Shown here: one piece after another, positions 1 through 10,756 of the stretch
Numbering within the stretch: position 1 is the first letter of the stretch
Layout: every line of letters begins with the position of its first letter
Translations under genes and position numbers: made by a program
Notes under the pieces: generated by a model
What the model was told of the DNA's origin: nothing
The model's input: only the letters and a program-made list of their open reading frames with translations
Databases searched by the model: none
DNA from: Dactylosporangium sp. AC04546
GTDB taxonomy: Bacteria; Actinomycetota; Actinomycetes; Mycobacteriales; Micromonosporaceae
Length of the DNA stretch: 64,000 nucleotides
Reading direction: 5' to 3'
Assembly (NCBI RefSeq): GCF_022095675.1
Contig: NZ_JAHYSG010000013.1
Location: 91,281-155,280 of the forward strand

Positions 1-3154
<3,154 letters not shown>

Positions 3155-3285
3155 GATGCGTCCTTCCGAGGACCGGTGGTGCAGACAGGCCGTTTTGCGT
3201 GCAGCCTGACGACCTCCGAGGTGAAGGGTGCCCACGAAGAGGCACCTCACGCCAGAGGTGAAGTCAGAAGACAGCGCAAACTAGC

Positions 3286-3314
3286 AGTGTAGCCGAAAGG
3301 CTAACCGCTGTCGA
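3286..3314 (-). promoter_or_regulatory. Candidate rpoB promoter
   Basis: On the minus strand TCGACA (3309-3314) and TACACT (3286-3291) are separated by exactly 17 bases, a good fit to an actinobacterial housekeeping sigma promoter. It would give a leader of about 125 nt before the TTG start of rpoB. The leader contains an inverted CACCTC/GAGGTG pair at 3244-3261. Its position downstream of the rplL terminator suggests that rpoB has transcription of its own. This is inferred from sequence alone. Confidence 0.5.
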
Positions 3315-3336
3315 GCGGCCCCGTGCACGATGTTTC

Positions 3337-3361
3337 AAACGATCTTTCGAGAAGATCGTTT
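3337..3361. repeat. Perfect 10-bp inverted repeat upstream of rpoB
   Basis: AAACGATCTT and AAGATCGTTT flank a 5-base loop (TCGAG). This is an AT-rich perfect palindrome in a very GC-rich region, 23 bp upstream of the candidate rpoB -35. No T-run follows on either strand, so it does not look like an ordinary intrinsic terminator; an operator or RNA hairpin is possible. Function unknown. Confidence 0.6.
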
Positions 3362-3638
3362 CTCCACCGGCCGAGCCGCTCGCGTCGGTCGTGGCCTGCA
3401 GCTCACCAGTCGATGCGCTCAGAGCCGGACCCAAGAAGGGCCGGGGCACATCGGTCGGGCCGCTGGCCGCCGCGTCCGCGGAAAGGCAGTGCCTGATTAG
3501 CGTGCCTGCCCGCCGGTCATCGCGTCAAGGGTTCCCCCGCGCGTCGGGCCACCGTGACAGATATCTCGCAGTCCGACCACTAAGTGTTGTGGTGGACACC
3601 CCTAGATCTTGGGTCCTTACAGCCTGGGCGGTCCGGAC

Positions 3639-3676
3639 AAAAACACGGACGGCCGCCGGCGAGCCGGCGGCCGTCC
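3639..3676 (-). terminator. Intrinsic terminator after rplL
   Basis: A perfect 14-bp stem (3647-3660 with 3663-3676, 2-base loop) is followed on the minus strand by a run of five T (3639-3643) shortly after. It lies 19 bp past the rplL stop, where a terminator or attenuator between rplJL and rpoB is expected. Confidence 0.85.
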
Positions 3677-3694
3677 CTGTCGCGTTGTCGCAGG

Positions 3695-4078
3695 TTACTT
3701 GAGGGTAACCTTGGCGCCCTCGGCCTCGAGCTTCGCCTTGGCCTTGTCGGCGGCGTCCTTGTTGGCCTTCTCGAGGACGGCCTTCGGCGCGGCCTCGACG
3801 AGGTCCTTGGCCTCCTTCAGGCCCAGGCCGGTCAGCTCGCGCACGACCTTGATGACCTGGATCTTCTTGCCACCGTCACCCTCGAGGATGACGTCGAACT
3901 CGCTCTGCTCTTCCTTCTCCTCGGCCGGCGCGGCAGCGCCGCCGACCGCGGCGACGGCGACGGGGGCCGCGGCGGTGACCTCGAAGACCTTCTCGAACTC
4001 CTTCACGAACTCGGAGAGCTCGATCAGGGTCATCTCCTTGAACGCGTCAAGCAGTTCGTCGGTGCTCAGCTTCGCCAT
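3695..4078 (-). CDS. rplL: 50S ribosomal protein L7/L12
   Basis: Stalk protein of the large ribosomal subunit that recruits translational GTPases; it forms dimers bound to L10. The 127 residues are the usual length. The N-terminal dimerisation domain (1-35) begins [16 protein letters not shown], an Ala/Val/Pro-rich hinge follows (about 36-55), and the C-terminal globular domain holds the conserved [16 protein letters not shown] stretch. A GGAAAGGAAA ribosome-binding site precedes the ATG. It lies 42 bp after rplJ in the same transcription unit. Confidence 0.98.
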   Translation of the reverse strand: MAKLSTDELLDAFKEMTLIELSEFVKEFEKVFEVTAAAPVAVAAVGGAAAPAEEKEEQSEFDVILEGDGGKKIQVIKVVRELTGLGLKEAKDLVEAAPKAVLEKANKDAADKAKAKLEAEGAKVTLK

Positions 4079-4120
4079 GGTGGCGGTTTCCTTTCCGAAA
4101 GTGTGATGTGGGGCACCGGC

Positions 4121-4669
4121 CTACTCGGCCGCGCCGCCGGATTCCTTCTCGCGCTTCTCCTGCAGAGCAGCCACGGTGCGGGCCGCCTTCGACAGCGGCG
4201 CCTGGAACAGCGCCGCAGCCTTGCTGAGGTTGCCCTTCATGGCGCCGGCCAGCTTGGCCAGCAGCACCTCACGCGACTCCAGGTCGGCCAGGCGACGGAC
4301 CTCGTCCGCGCTGATGGCCTTGCCTTCGAACACGCCGCCCTTGATCACGAGCAGCGGGTTGGCCTTCGCGAAATCGCGAATGCTCTTCGCCGCCTCGACC
4401 GGGTCGCCGGAGACGAAGGCGAGCGCGGTAGGACCGGCAAACAAATCGTCGAGACCGCTGATGCCAGCGTCCGTCGCGGCACGCTTCGCGAGCGTGTTCT
4501 TCGCGACGGCGTACGTGGTCTCCCGCCCCAGGCTGCGGCGCAGCGTCTTGAGCTGCGCCACGGTCAGGCCGCGGTACTCGGTCAGCACGGTGGCCGTCGA
4601 GCCCCGGAAGTGCTCGGTGAGCTCCGCGACCGCGGTGGCCTTGTCGTCTCGAACCGGCTTGTCCGCCAT
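4121..4669 (-). CDS. rplJ: 50S ribosomal protein L10
   Basis: Base of the ribosomal stalk: it binds 23S rRNA and carries L7/L12 dimers on its C-terminal helix. At 182 residues it is typical. It opens [17 protein letters not shown] and has the conserved [15 protein letters not shown] motif near residue 35. The Ala/Lys-rich C-terminal helix (from about 150) is where L7/L12 would bind. It is preceded by a structured leader with an attenuator-like hairpin and followed at once by rplL. Confidence 0.98.
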   Translation of the reverse strand: MADKPVRDDKATAVAELTEHFRGSTATVLTEYRGLTVAQLKTLRRSLGRETTYAVAKNTLAKRAATDAGISGLDDLFAGPTALAFVSGDPVEAAKSIRDFAKANPLLVIKGGVFEGKAISADEVRRLADLESREVLLAKLAGAMKGNLSKAAALFQAPLSKAARTVAALQEKREKESGGAAE

Positions 4670-4724
4670 GTCCCTCCTCTCTCCTTGCTTCGGTGCTGGT
4701 CACACGATCGGAGAGGCCCACAGC

Positions 4725-4785
4725 AACGAAAAACGCCCCGGCGCAGGGGCGCACGGGGCTCGATGCGGCGCCCGGAGGCGCCTAT
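4725..4785 (-). promoter_or_regulatory. rplJ leader with attenuator-like hairpin (L10 leader)
   Basis: About 60 nt upstream of rplJ the minus strand carries a 6-bp G+C stem (4734-4739 with 4746-4751) followed by five T (4729-4733), and just before that a second perfect stem GGCGCC/GGCGCC (4767-4772 with 4777-4782). rplJL leaders in many bacteria contain an L10(L12)4-binding RNA and attenuator; position and structure match that role. The binding itself is inferred. Confidence 0.55.
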
Positions 4786-4922
4786 CTTGCTGGTCCGGCC
4801 CTGCGCGGGTCGCCCGCGTTGATGCGGGGCCTTCGACGTCCGCCTGTTTTTGGACAGGAGGGCGTGACCAGCGGTCTTCGGGTTTCGAGTCATTTATACA
4901 CGGCGACTCCGGCCGCACCAAA

Positions 4923-5615
4923 TCAGGGCCTGGTCAGGCGCAGTCTCGCGTAGAGGACGATCACGATCGCGGTCCACGCGACGCCCCAGGCGGTTGCCAG
5001 CCCGATCGCCGCCGGGTCGGCCCCGCCGACCGTCTCGCGGGCGGCCGCCATCACCGGCGGCATGAGCCACGGTGCCGGTGAGCTCTTCAGGCCGAGGACG
5101 ATCGCCATGACGATCCCGCCGACGAGCACGGCCAGGCCACGCGCCGCCTGGCCGGACACCGCGCGGCTGGCCAGCGCGCCGAGTGCCACCGCGGGCAGCA
5201 GGAGCAGCAGGTGGGCCCAGACACCGAGGGCGATGCCCTCGACCAGGGGCGGGTCGCCGGCCTTCTGCGGGCCGGTCACCCCGCCGACCACCCAGGGCAG
5301 CACCAACGCGATCAGGACAACCGGCAGGCCGGCGAGGACGGACGCCAGGACGGCGGCCGCAGTCTCGCGAACGGCACCGCCGACCGCCACGCGATTGAGC
5401 CGCCGCTGGACGTCGGGCTCGACGTCGAGCAGGATCTTCGTCTGCCACGCCAGCACGCCGAACAGCACCGCGGCGGACACCCCGTAGGCCTCGCCGGCCT
5501 GGGCCTGGCCGCCGCCGTAGAGGACCGACAGCACCACCAGCGCCGCGAGCAGGGGCGCGGCGGCCCGGCCGGTCTGCACGAAGCCGGCCAGCCGCATCCG
5601 GACCAGCGCGGTCAT
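4923..5615 (-). CDS. ABC-2 type exporter membrane subunit, unassigned substrate
   Basis: Integral membrane protein of 230 residues with about six hydrophobic spans and little soluble sequence, as expected for the permease half of a small ABC exporter. The start ATG at 5615 overlaps the stop of the ATPase gene in an ATGA (5612-5615), so the pair is translationally coupled and the products probably assemble together. No substrate can be read from the sequence. The pair sits between rplA and rplJ on the same strand, inside the ribosomal cluster. Confidence 0.8.
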   Translation of the reverse strand: MTALVRMRLAGFVQTGRAAAPLLAALVVLSVLYGGGQAQAGEAYGVSAAVLFGVLAWQTKILLDVEPDVQRRLNRVAVGGAVRETAAAVLASVLAGLPVVLIALVLPWVVGGVTGPQKAGDPPLVEGIALGVWAHLLLLLPAVALGALASRAVSGQAARGLAVLVGGIVMAIVLGLKSSPAPWLMPPVMAAARETVGGADPAAIGLATAWGVAWTAIVIVLYARLRLTRP

Positions 5616-6337
5616 CGGGGCACGACCTCCTCCCGCACGGCGAGGATCTCGAAGCCGCCCGCGCGCAGCCGCTCCAGGGCCTCCGGCGTGTCGGCGGCCG
5701 CGACGGCCACCTCGATGACCCGCCGCGCCTCGAGCCGGGCATCCTCGCGCACCTCGCCGTCGCGCACATGCCAGCGGCGGGCGCCGGGGAGCCGGCCGAC
5801 CTCGCCCAGGTGGTCGCTGATCAGCACCGCGCCGCCCCGCGCCACCACCTCGCCGACGATCTGCGGGACGTGCTCGCGGGTCTGTGCGTCGAGGCCCTCC
5901 CACGGCTCGTCGAGCACCAGCAGGTCGGGCGGCACGAGGAGGGCCTGGACCAGCCCGATCTTCTGGGCCGAGCCCTTCGAGAGGCGGCTCAGCCGGACGT
6001 CGAGGAAGCCGGTGAAGCCGAGACGCTCGGCCCACCGCTCGATCTGGGCCTCGTCACCGCCGCGGATCCGGGCCATGTGGCGCAGCAGCGCGCGGGCGGT
6101 GAAGGGCTGGTCGGCCGGGAAGCGCTCGGGCACCCAGCCGACGACCGGCGGGCGGCCCTCGACGGTGCCCCGGCCCGGCCGCAGGACCCCGGCGGCGAGC
6201 TGGAGCAGGGTCGACTTGCCGGCGCCGTTGGGACCCTCGACCACCGCGACCGCGCCGGGCGGGAGAGTCAGGTTGACTCCGCGGAGCGTCCACGCGGCGC
6301 CGCGCGCGTATCGGAACCAGACGTCCTGTAAACGCAC
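5612..6337 (-). CDS. ABC transporter ATP-binding protein
   Basis: ATPase subunit, 241 residues. The Walker A motif GPNGAGKST is at 35-43, the signature is LSKGS at 119-123 (variant of LSGGQ), Walker B LLVLDEP is at 139-145 and the switch histidine lies in ISDHLGEVG. A single nucleotide-binding domain followed at once by a membrane subunit suggests a dimeric exporter. The start is GTG at 6337 with no visible Shine-Dalgarno, and it abuts a 13-bp hairpin; a leaderless or readthrough transcript is possible. Confidence 0.9.
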   Translation of the reverse strand: MRLQDVWFRYARGAAWTLRGVNLTLPPGAVAVVEGPNGAGKSTLLQLAAGVLRPGRGTVEGRPPVVGWVPERFPADQPFTARALLRHMARIRGGDEAQIERWAERLGFTGFLDVRLSRLSKGSAQKIGLVQALLVPPDLLVLDEPWEGLDAQTREHVPQIVGEVVARGGAVLISDHLGEVGRLPGARRWHVRDGEVREDARLEARRVIEVAVAAADTPEALERLRAGGFEILAVREEVVPR

Positions 6338-6369
6338 CGGGACAGCGTGCCATAGACACGCTGTCCCGG
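6337..6369 (-). terminator. Hairpin after rplA, abutting the ABC ATPase start
   Basis: A perfect 13-bp stem (6337-6349 with 6357-6369, 7-base loop) lies 20 bp downstream of the rplA stop. No strong T-run follows, so termination would be partial. Its last base is also the G of the ATPase GTG start, so the hairpin could limit both transcription into and translation of the ABC genes. Confidence 0.6.
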
Positions 6370-6389
6370 TGTTACCCGTTTCGCCGGTG

Positions 6390-7124
6390 CTACTCGGCCG
6401 CGCTCGTGGTGACCGAGTCGTCCTCGAGCAGGTTGCGGATCTTGTTCGGGTCGACCGGGATGCCCGGGCCCATGGTGGTGGTGAGGAAGATCTTCCTGAG
6501 GTACTTGCCCTTGGCCGCCGAAGGCTTGGCCCGGTTGACCTCGTCGAGGACCGCCGCGTAGTTCTCGACCAGCTGCTGCTCGGTGAAGCTGAGCTTGCCG
6601 ATGATCAGGTGCAGGTTCGAGTGCTTGTCCACGCGGTAGGTGATCTTGCCACCCTTGATCTCGTTGACCGCCTTGGTGACGTCCATCGTGACCGTGCCCG
6701 TCTTCGGGTTCGGCATCAGGCCGCGCGGGCCCAGGATCCGCGCGATCCGGCCGATCTTGGCCATCTGGTCGGGCGTCGCGATCGCCGCGTCGAAGTCCAG
6801 CCAGCCTTCCTGGATCCGGGCGACGAGGTCGTCGGTGCCCACCGCATCGGCGCCGGCCGCCTCGGCCTCGGCGGCCTTGGGGCCCTGCGCGAAGACGATG
6901 ACGCGGGCGGTCTTGCCGGTGCCGTGGGGCAGGTTGACCGTGCCACGGACCATCTGGTCGGCCTTGCGCGGGTCGACGCCCAGGCGCATGGCCACCTCGA
7001 CCGTCGGGTCGAACTTCACGGTCGACGTCTGCTTGGCCAGCTTGACGGCGGCGGCGGGGCTGTAGAGCGCGTTGCGGTCGACGAGTTCGACGACCTTGCG
7101 GTAGTTCTTGCCGTGCTGCGACAT
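6390..7124 (-). CDS. rplA: 50S ribosomal protein L1
   Basis: Binds 23S rRNA at the mobile L1 stalk near the E site and, in many bacteria, represses its own operon by binding mRNA. The 244 residues are a typical actinobacterial length. Diagnostic stretches include [20 protein letters not shown] near residue 45 and PNPKTGTVT near 140. It lies 68 bp after rplK; that gap carries a short GGACGC/GCGTCC hairpin (about 7153-7170). Confidence 0.98.
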   Translation of the reverse strand: MSQHGKNYRKVVELVDRNALYSPAAAVKLAKQTSTVKFDPTVEVAMRLGVDPRKADQMVRGTVNLPHGTGKTARVIVFAQGPKAAEAEAAGADAVGTDDLVARIQEGWLDFDAAIATPDQMAKIGRIARILGPRGLMPNPKTGTVTMDVTKAVNEIKGGKITYRVDKHSNLHLIIGKLSFTEQQLVENYAAVLDEVNRAKPSAAKGKYLRKIFLTTTMGPGIPVDPNKIRNLLEDDSVTTSAAE

Positions 7125-7192
7125 GTCGCTGATTACTCCTGTGGTCTCAGTGCGGACGCCGTCGGGCGTCCTCCCACTTGGTTAGCGGTGCT

Positions 7193-7624
7193 TCAGTCCT
7201 TGACGACGATGCCCATGGAGCGGGCGGTGCCGGCGATGATCTTCTCGGCCTCTTCGATGTCGTTCGCGTTGAGGTCCGCCATCTTCTTCTCGGCGACCTC
7301 ACGCAGCTGGGCCTTGGTGATCGAGCCGACCTTGTCCTTCTGCGGGACGCCCGAGCCCTTCGGCACGCCGGCGGCCTTGAGCAGCAGGCGGGCGGCCGGC
7401 GGGGTCTTGAGGATGAACGTGAACGTCCGGTCCTCGTAGACGCTGATCTGCGCCGGGATGATGTCACCGCGCGAGGACTCCGTCTGGGCGTTGTACGCCT
7501 TGACGAACTCCATGATGTTCACACCGTGCTGACCGAGGGCGGGGCCGACCGGCGGCGCCGGGGTGGCCTGGCCTGCCGGCAACTGAAGCGTGAAGGTCTT
7601 GACGAGCTTCTTCTTCGGAGGCAT
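7193..7624 (-). CDS. rplK: 50S ribosomal protein L11
   Basis: Large-subunit protein of the GTPase-associated centre, needed for stringent-factor activation and the target region of thiopeptides. From ATG 7624 the protein is 143 residues beginning [15 protein letters not shown]. The conserved [19 protein letters not shown] lies near residue 22. The start was chosen because it matches the family N-terminus and has GGAAGACGAAAG upstream; longer in-frame starts add unrelated sequence. Confidence 0.97.
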   Translation of the reverse strand: MPPKKKLVKTFTLQLPAGQATPAPPVGPALGQHGVNIMEFVKAYNAQTESSRGDIIPAQISVYEDRTFTFILKTPPAARLLLKAAGVPKGSGVPQKDKVGSITKAQLREVAEKKMADLNANDIEEAEKIIAGTARSMGIVVKD

Positions 7625-7725
7625 GGCTGCTTTCGTCTTCCTGGGCTGGATTGGTTCGTGCCGTTTCGCAGGCACGCCGATGCGCCCGGCTTCGGAGCCG
7701 GACGCTCAAGCGTACCGCAGGCGAA

Positions 7726-8430
7726 TTAGATCTTCGTGACCTGGTTGAAGTTGAGCTCGACCGGGGTCTCGCGACCGAAGATCGAGACGAGCACCTTCAA
7801 CTTCTGCTGGTCGGCGTTGATCTCACTGATGGTCGCCTGCAGCGAGGCGAACGCGCCGTCCGTGACGGTGACCGAGTCGCCGACCTCGAAGTCGAGGACC
7901 TTGACCTCGGGCTTGCCGGCCTTCTTGCCGCCCTCCTGCTGCACGACCGGTGCCAGCCACTTCAGCACCTCGTCGAGCGAGAGCGGAGCGGGGCGGTCGG
8001 CACGGTCGGTCGCGCCCACGAAGCCGGTCACCCCGGGGGTGTTCCGGACGCAGGAATACGACTCCGGGGTCAGCTCCATCCGGACGAGGATGTAGCCGGG
8101 GAAGACCTTGTTCTGCACCTGGGTGCGCTTGCCATTCTTGATCTCGACCTCTTCACGAGTCGGGACCTCGACCTGGTAGATGAACTCTTCCATGTCGAGG
8201 CTCGTGATACGGGTCTCGAGATTCGTCTTGACCTTGTTCTCGTAACCGGCGTAGGAGTGCACCACAAACCAGTCACCGGGCGCGAAGCGCAGGGCGGCAC
8301 GCAGCTCGGCGACGGGGTCCTCGCTGTCGGACACCACGCTGGCGGTGGCAGCCGTCAGCACCGTCGACGTTTCCTCGCGCTGCTCGTCGTCGGTCTCGGG
8401 CGTCTCGTCGAATTCCTGCACGCTGCTCAC
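7726..8430 (-). CDS. nusG: Transcription termination/antitermination protein NusG
   Basis: Elongation factor that binds the RNA polymerase clamp through its N-terminal domain and contacts Rho or ribosomal S10 through its C-terminal KOW domain. The 234 residues comprise a variable acidic N-terminal extension (1-60), the NGN domain beginning [15 protein letters not shown] near residue 56 with FPGYILVRM near 110, and the KOW domain with [17 protein letters not shown] near 180. It follows secE by 34 bp, the usual secE-nusG pair. Confidence 0.97.
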   Translation of the reverse strand: MSSVQEFDETPETDDEQREETSTVLTAATASVVSDSEDPVAELRAALRFAPGDWFVVHSYAGYENKVKTNLETRITSLDMEEFIYQVEVPTREEVEIKNGKRTQVQNKVFPGYILVRMELTPESYSCVRNTPGVTGFVGATDRADRPAPLSLDEVLKWLAPVVQQEGGKKAGKPEVKVLDFEVGDSVTVTDGAFASLQATISEINADQQKLKVLVSIFGRETPVELNFNQVTKI

Positions 8431-8464
8431 TTCCGTCAGTCTGTCCTCGCCCCGTGATGCGGTA

Positions 8465-8941
8465 CTACTCTTCCGGGCTGCCGTTCCCGAAGGCCCAGAG
8501 CACCGCCTTGGCGAAGCCGTAGTCGAGTCCGGCGACGATCGCGAGCATGACGATCACGAACACGACGACGACCAGCGTGTAGGTGGTCAGCTCTTTGCGG
8601 GTCGGCCAGATAACCTTACGCAGCTCGGCGACAACCTCGCGGATGAAGTTGATGAGTCGCGCGAAGATGTTGTTCGAACGGCCCTCTTTGGACTTGGTCT
8701 TCTTCTTGTCCGAGTCCTTGGTCTTGAGGTCGCTCGACTTGGTGTCCTTGGCACGGCCGTTCTTGCTCGCGCGCTCTTCGTCGTCCTCGTCGGCGTCGCC
8801 GTCAGCTTCGTCGTCCTCGGTCACCTCGAGGTCGTCCAGCTCGTCGGCGAACTCCTCCTCGATGGCGGCGTCTTCGGCGCTGAGCTCCTCTTCACGGCGA
8901 TCGTCGGCGGGGTCGGTCCCGCGTCGCCTGCGTTCGGCCAC
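8465..8941 (-). CDS. secE: Preprotein translocase subunit SecE
   Basis: Small essential subunit of the SecYEG channel, clamping SecY in the membrane. The C-terminal part carries the family core [20 protein letters not shown] followed by one transmembrane span (about residues 122-147). The N-terminal 80-90 residues are a long acidic, Lys/Asp/Glu-rich extension, as in other actinobacteria. GTG at 8941 behind GGAAGAGGG gives 158 residues. tRNA-Trp lies upstream. Confidence 0.93.
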   Translation of the reverse strand: MAERRRRGTDPADDRREEELSAEDAAIEEEFADELDDLEVTEDDEADGDADEDDEERASKNGRAKDTKSSDLKTKDSDKKKTKSKEGRSNNIFARLINFIREVVAELRKVIWPTRKELTTYTLVVVVFVIVMLAIVAGLDYGFAKAVLWAFGNGSPEE

Positions 8942-9144
8942 TTTCGCCCTCTTCCGTGATCTCGCGAGTGCTCGGTCCGTGCACGACCGTCGGCAAGACC
9001 CGGGGCCTCGTGCGGTTTCGGCTCGGTGTCGCCGGACCACCGGCGGAGAAGCCGGTGGCACACGGTTTGACCAACCGTGACCGCTGCGGTCGTCGTCCCG
9101 ATCGTGACGATCGGGCGCACCAGACCCAGGTCAGGCCTTCGGCG

Positions 9145-9217
9145 CAGGGGCGACAGGACTCGAACCTGCAACCTGCGGTTTTGGAGACCGCTGCGCTACC
9201 AATTGCGCCACACCCCT
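9145..9217 (-). tRNA. tRNA-Trp (CCA anticodon)
   Basis: A 73-nt cloverleaf with acceptor AGGGGTG paired to CGCCCCT, anticodon loop reading CTCCAAA (anticodon CCA) and T-arm GGTTCGAGTCC. The CCA tail is not encoded. It sits just upstream of secE, its usual actinobacterial position. Confidence 0.95.
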
Positions 9218-9302
9218 TCGTGACGATCGCAACACACACGTTGCTCACCCCACGGCGGACCAGTGTACGGGTTCCGGCCGGGATTCCCCAACCACCCCCC
9301 TC

Positions 9303-9707
9303 CTACACGTGCGGGCGAACGATCGCCTTCGCCGCACCGAGCACTTTCTCCCCCTGGCAGGTGGCGGTGACGTCGATCTGCACCAGGCCTTCATCCAGGA
9401 GTTTCTTCACCACACCGGCGACGACGACCTCGGTGCCCTTGTCGTCGTCGGGCACCACGACCGGGTTGGCGAAGCGCGTGGAATATTCCACGATCGATGC
9501 CGTGCCCCCCACCCAGCAGGCCACAGCCTGGCCCGCGAGGCCCATCGTGAGCATCCCGTGGGCGATGACCCCGGGAAGCCCCACAGCGGTCGCCTGGCGG
9601 TCGCTCCAGTGGATCGGGTTGAAGTCGCCGGAGGCGCCGGCGTAGCGGACCAGGTCCGCCCGGGTTACCCGGAAGGTCTGCGGCGGGAACTCGGTGCCGA
9701 CCTGCAT
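9303..9707 (-). CDS. hadB: MaoC-like (3R)-hydroxyacyl-ACP dehydratase subunit HadB-type
   Basis: Hot-dog fold dehydratase of 134 residues. The hydratase-2 motif YAGASGDFNPIHWSD (from about residue 22) carries the catalytic Asp and His. In mycobacteria HadB pairs with HadA or HadC in the FAS-II elongation cycle. This gene starts 1 bp after the upstream hadA-type gene stops, in the order rpmG-hadA-hadB-tRNA-Trp-secE known from mycobacteria. Substrate chain length in this organism is not known. Confidence 0.85.
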   Translation of the reverse strand: MQVGTEFPPQTFRVTRADLVRYAGASGDFNPIHWSDRQATAVGLPGVIAHGMLTMGLAGQAVACWVGGTASIVEYSTRFANPVVVPDDDKGTEVVVAGVVKKLLDEGLVQIDVTATCQGEKVLGAAKAIVRPHV

Positions 9708-9708
9708 C

Positions 9709-10155
9709 TCAGCCTTCCCCTCGGATCACGAGCCTGGTCCAGATGGTCACCACGAGCTCACCCTCGACGGTGGACGCCTCGTGGCGGGTGGTGAGGAACG
9801 CGTGGCCGGCCCGGCTGCTGATCTCCTCGACCGTCATGACGGTCACCAGGTGGTCGCCGGCGACGATCGGCCGCTCGTAGCGGAACGTCTGGCCGCCGTG
9901 GACGACGCGGCTGTAGTCCATCCCGAACGCCTCGTCGTCGACCAGCTGCTGGCCCGCGTGCTGGCTCAGGATGATCGCGAAGGTGGGCGGCGCGATCACG
10001 TCGCGATAGCCCTTGGCGCGGGCCTCGGCGAGGTCGCGGTGCACCGGGTCGGCGGCGAAGACCGCGTCGGCGAACTCGCGGATCTTCTCCCGGCCTACCT
10101 CGTAGGGCGGGGTCGGCGGGAACACCCGGCCCAGGTACGACTGATCGAGCGGCAT
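9709..10155 (-). CDS. hadA: FAS1-like dehydratase domain protein, HadA-type subunit
   Basis: Non-catalytic-type partner of the HadB dehydratase, with a hot-dog fold (N-terminal half of MaoC dehydratase family). From ATG 10155 it has 148 residues beginning MPLDQSYLGRVFPPTPPYEV. Recognisable stretches are APPTFAIILSQHAGQQ and VVHGGQTFRYERPI. An upstream in-frame TTG at 10179 would place the start against the rpmG terminator, so the ATG was preferred; neither has a strong ribosome-binding site. Confidence 0.85.
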   Translation of the reverse strand: MPLDQSYLGRVFPPTPPYEVGREKIREFADAVFAADPVHRDLAEARAKGYRDVIAPPTFAIILSQHAGQQLVDDEAFGMDYSRVVHGGQTFRYERPIVAGDHLVTVMTVEEISSRAGHAFLTTRHEASTVEGELVVTIWTRLVIRGEG

Positions 10156-10180
10156 GCAGTGCAACTTACCTGGAAGCAAA

Positions 10181-10210
10181 CAGCGCCCCGGCCGGTGGGC
10201 CGGGGCGCTG
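10181..10210 (-). terminator. Terminator hairpin after rpmG
   Basis: A perfect 13-bp stem (10181-10193 with 10198-10210, loop GGTG) lies 25 bp past the rpmG stop. Only TTT follows on the minus strand, so some readthrough into hadA is plausible. Confidence 0.75.
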
Positions 10211-10234
10211 TCACAGATCAGTGGCGCGCTGCTA

Positions 10235-10402
10235 CTACCGCGTCTCGCGGTGCACCGTGTGCTTGCCGTCGCGGGGGCAGAACTTCTTCAGCTCGATGCG
10301 GTCCGGGTCGTTGCGACGGTTCTTCTTGGTGATGTAGTTGCGCTCTTTGCACTCCGTGCACGCCAGCGTGATCTTCGGACGAACGTCGGTCGCCTTGGCC
10401 AT
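10235..10402 (-). CDS. rpmG: 50S ribosomal protein L33 (three of four zinc ligands)
   Basis: Small large-subunit protein, 55 residues, [20 protein letters not shown]. Zinc-binding (C+) L33 has two CxxC pairs. Here C15 and C18 are present but the second pair is C42-P-R-D45, with Asp in place of the last Cys. The ATG at 10402 follows GGAAGG. It is the first protein gene after tRNA-Met in the tRNA-Thr/tRNA-Met/rpmG/hadAB arrangement. Confidence 0.95.
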   Translation of the reverse strand: MAKATDVRPKITLACTECKERNYITKKNRRNDPDRIELKKFCPRDGKHTVHRETR

Positions 10403-10499
10403 GGCGAAGTGCCTTCCTTCAACGGGGAGTCAGATCCAGCGAACCAGCATAGCGGCTCACACAGACGGACGCCCAATCGGGCGTCCTATGGTGCTTCTG

Positions 10500-10572
10500 T
10501 AGCGGTGGCCGGACTTGAACCGGCGACACAGCGATTATGAGCCGCTTGCTCTGCCATCTGAGCTACACCGCC
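10500..10572 (-). tRNA. tRNA-Met (CAT anticodon, elongator type)
   Basis: A 73-nt cloverleaf, acceptor GGCGGTG with CACCGCT (terminal G-T pair), anticodon loop CTCATAA (anticodon CAT), T-arm GGTTCAAGTCC. The D-stem and position next to rpmG fit the elongator methionine tRNA. CCA is not encoded. Confidence 0.93.
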
Positions 10573-10604
10573 GCGGCGGACTCGATGCCTCAAGCCCGGT
10601 CTCG

Positions 10605-10677
10605 AGCCCCCTTACGGAATCGAACCGTAGACCTTCTCCTTACCATGGAGACGCTCTGCCGACTGAGCTAAGGGGGC
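10605..10677 (-). tRNA. tRNA-Thr (GGT anticodon)
   Basis: A 73-nt cloverleaf, acceptor GCCCCCT with AGGGGGC, anticodon stem CTCC/GGAG and loop ATGGTAA (anticodon GGT), T-arm GGTTCGATTCC. It is 32 bp upstream of tRNA-Met on the same strand and is probably co-transcribed with it. Confidence 0.95.
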
Positions 10678-10756
10678 GCATCAAGTGCGATCCCGCACAT
10701 GCGCCCGCTAAGCGTACACGGCCCGCGCCCAGGCACGAAATCGACTTCCCCGGTTT

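Noticed and set aside
4269..4893. Alternative minus-strand frames across rplJ and its leader
   Set aside because: They conflict with the L10 frame and have Arg-rich, motif-free translations.
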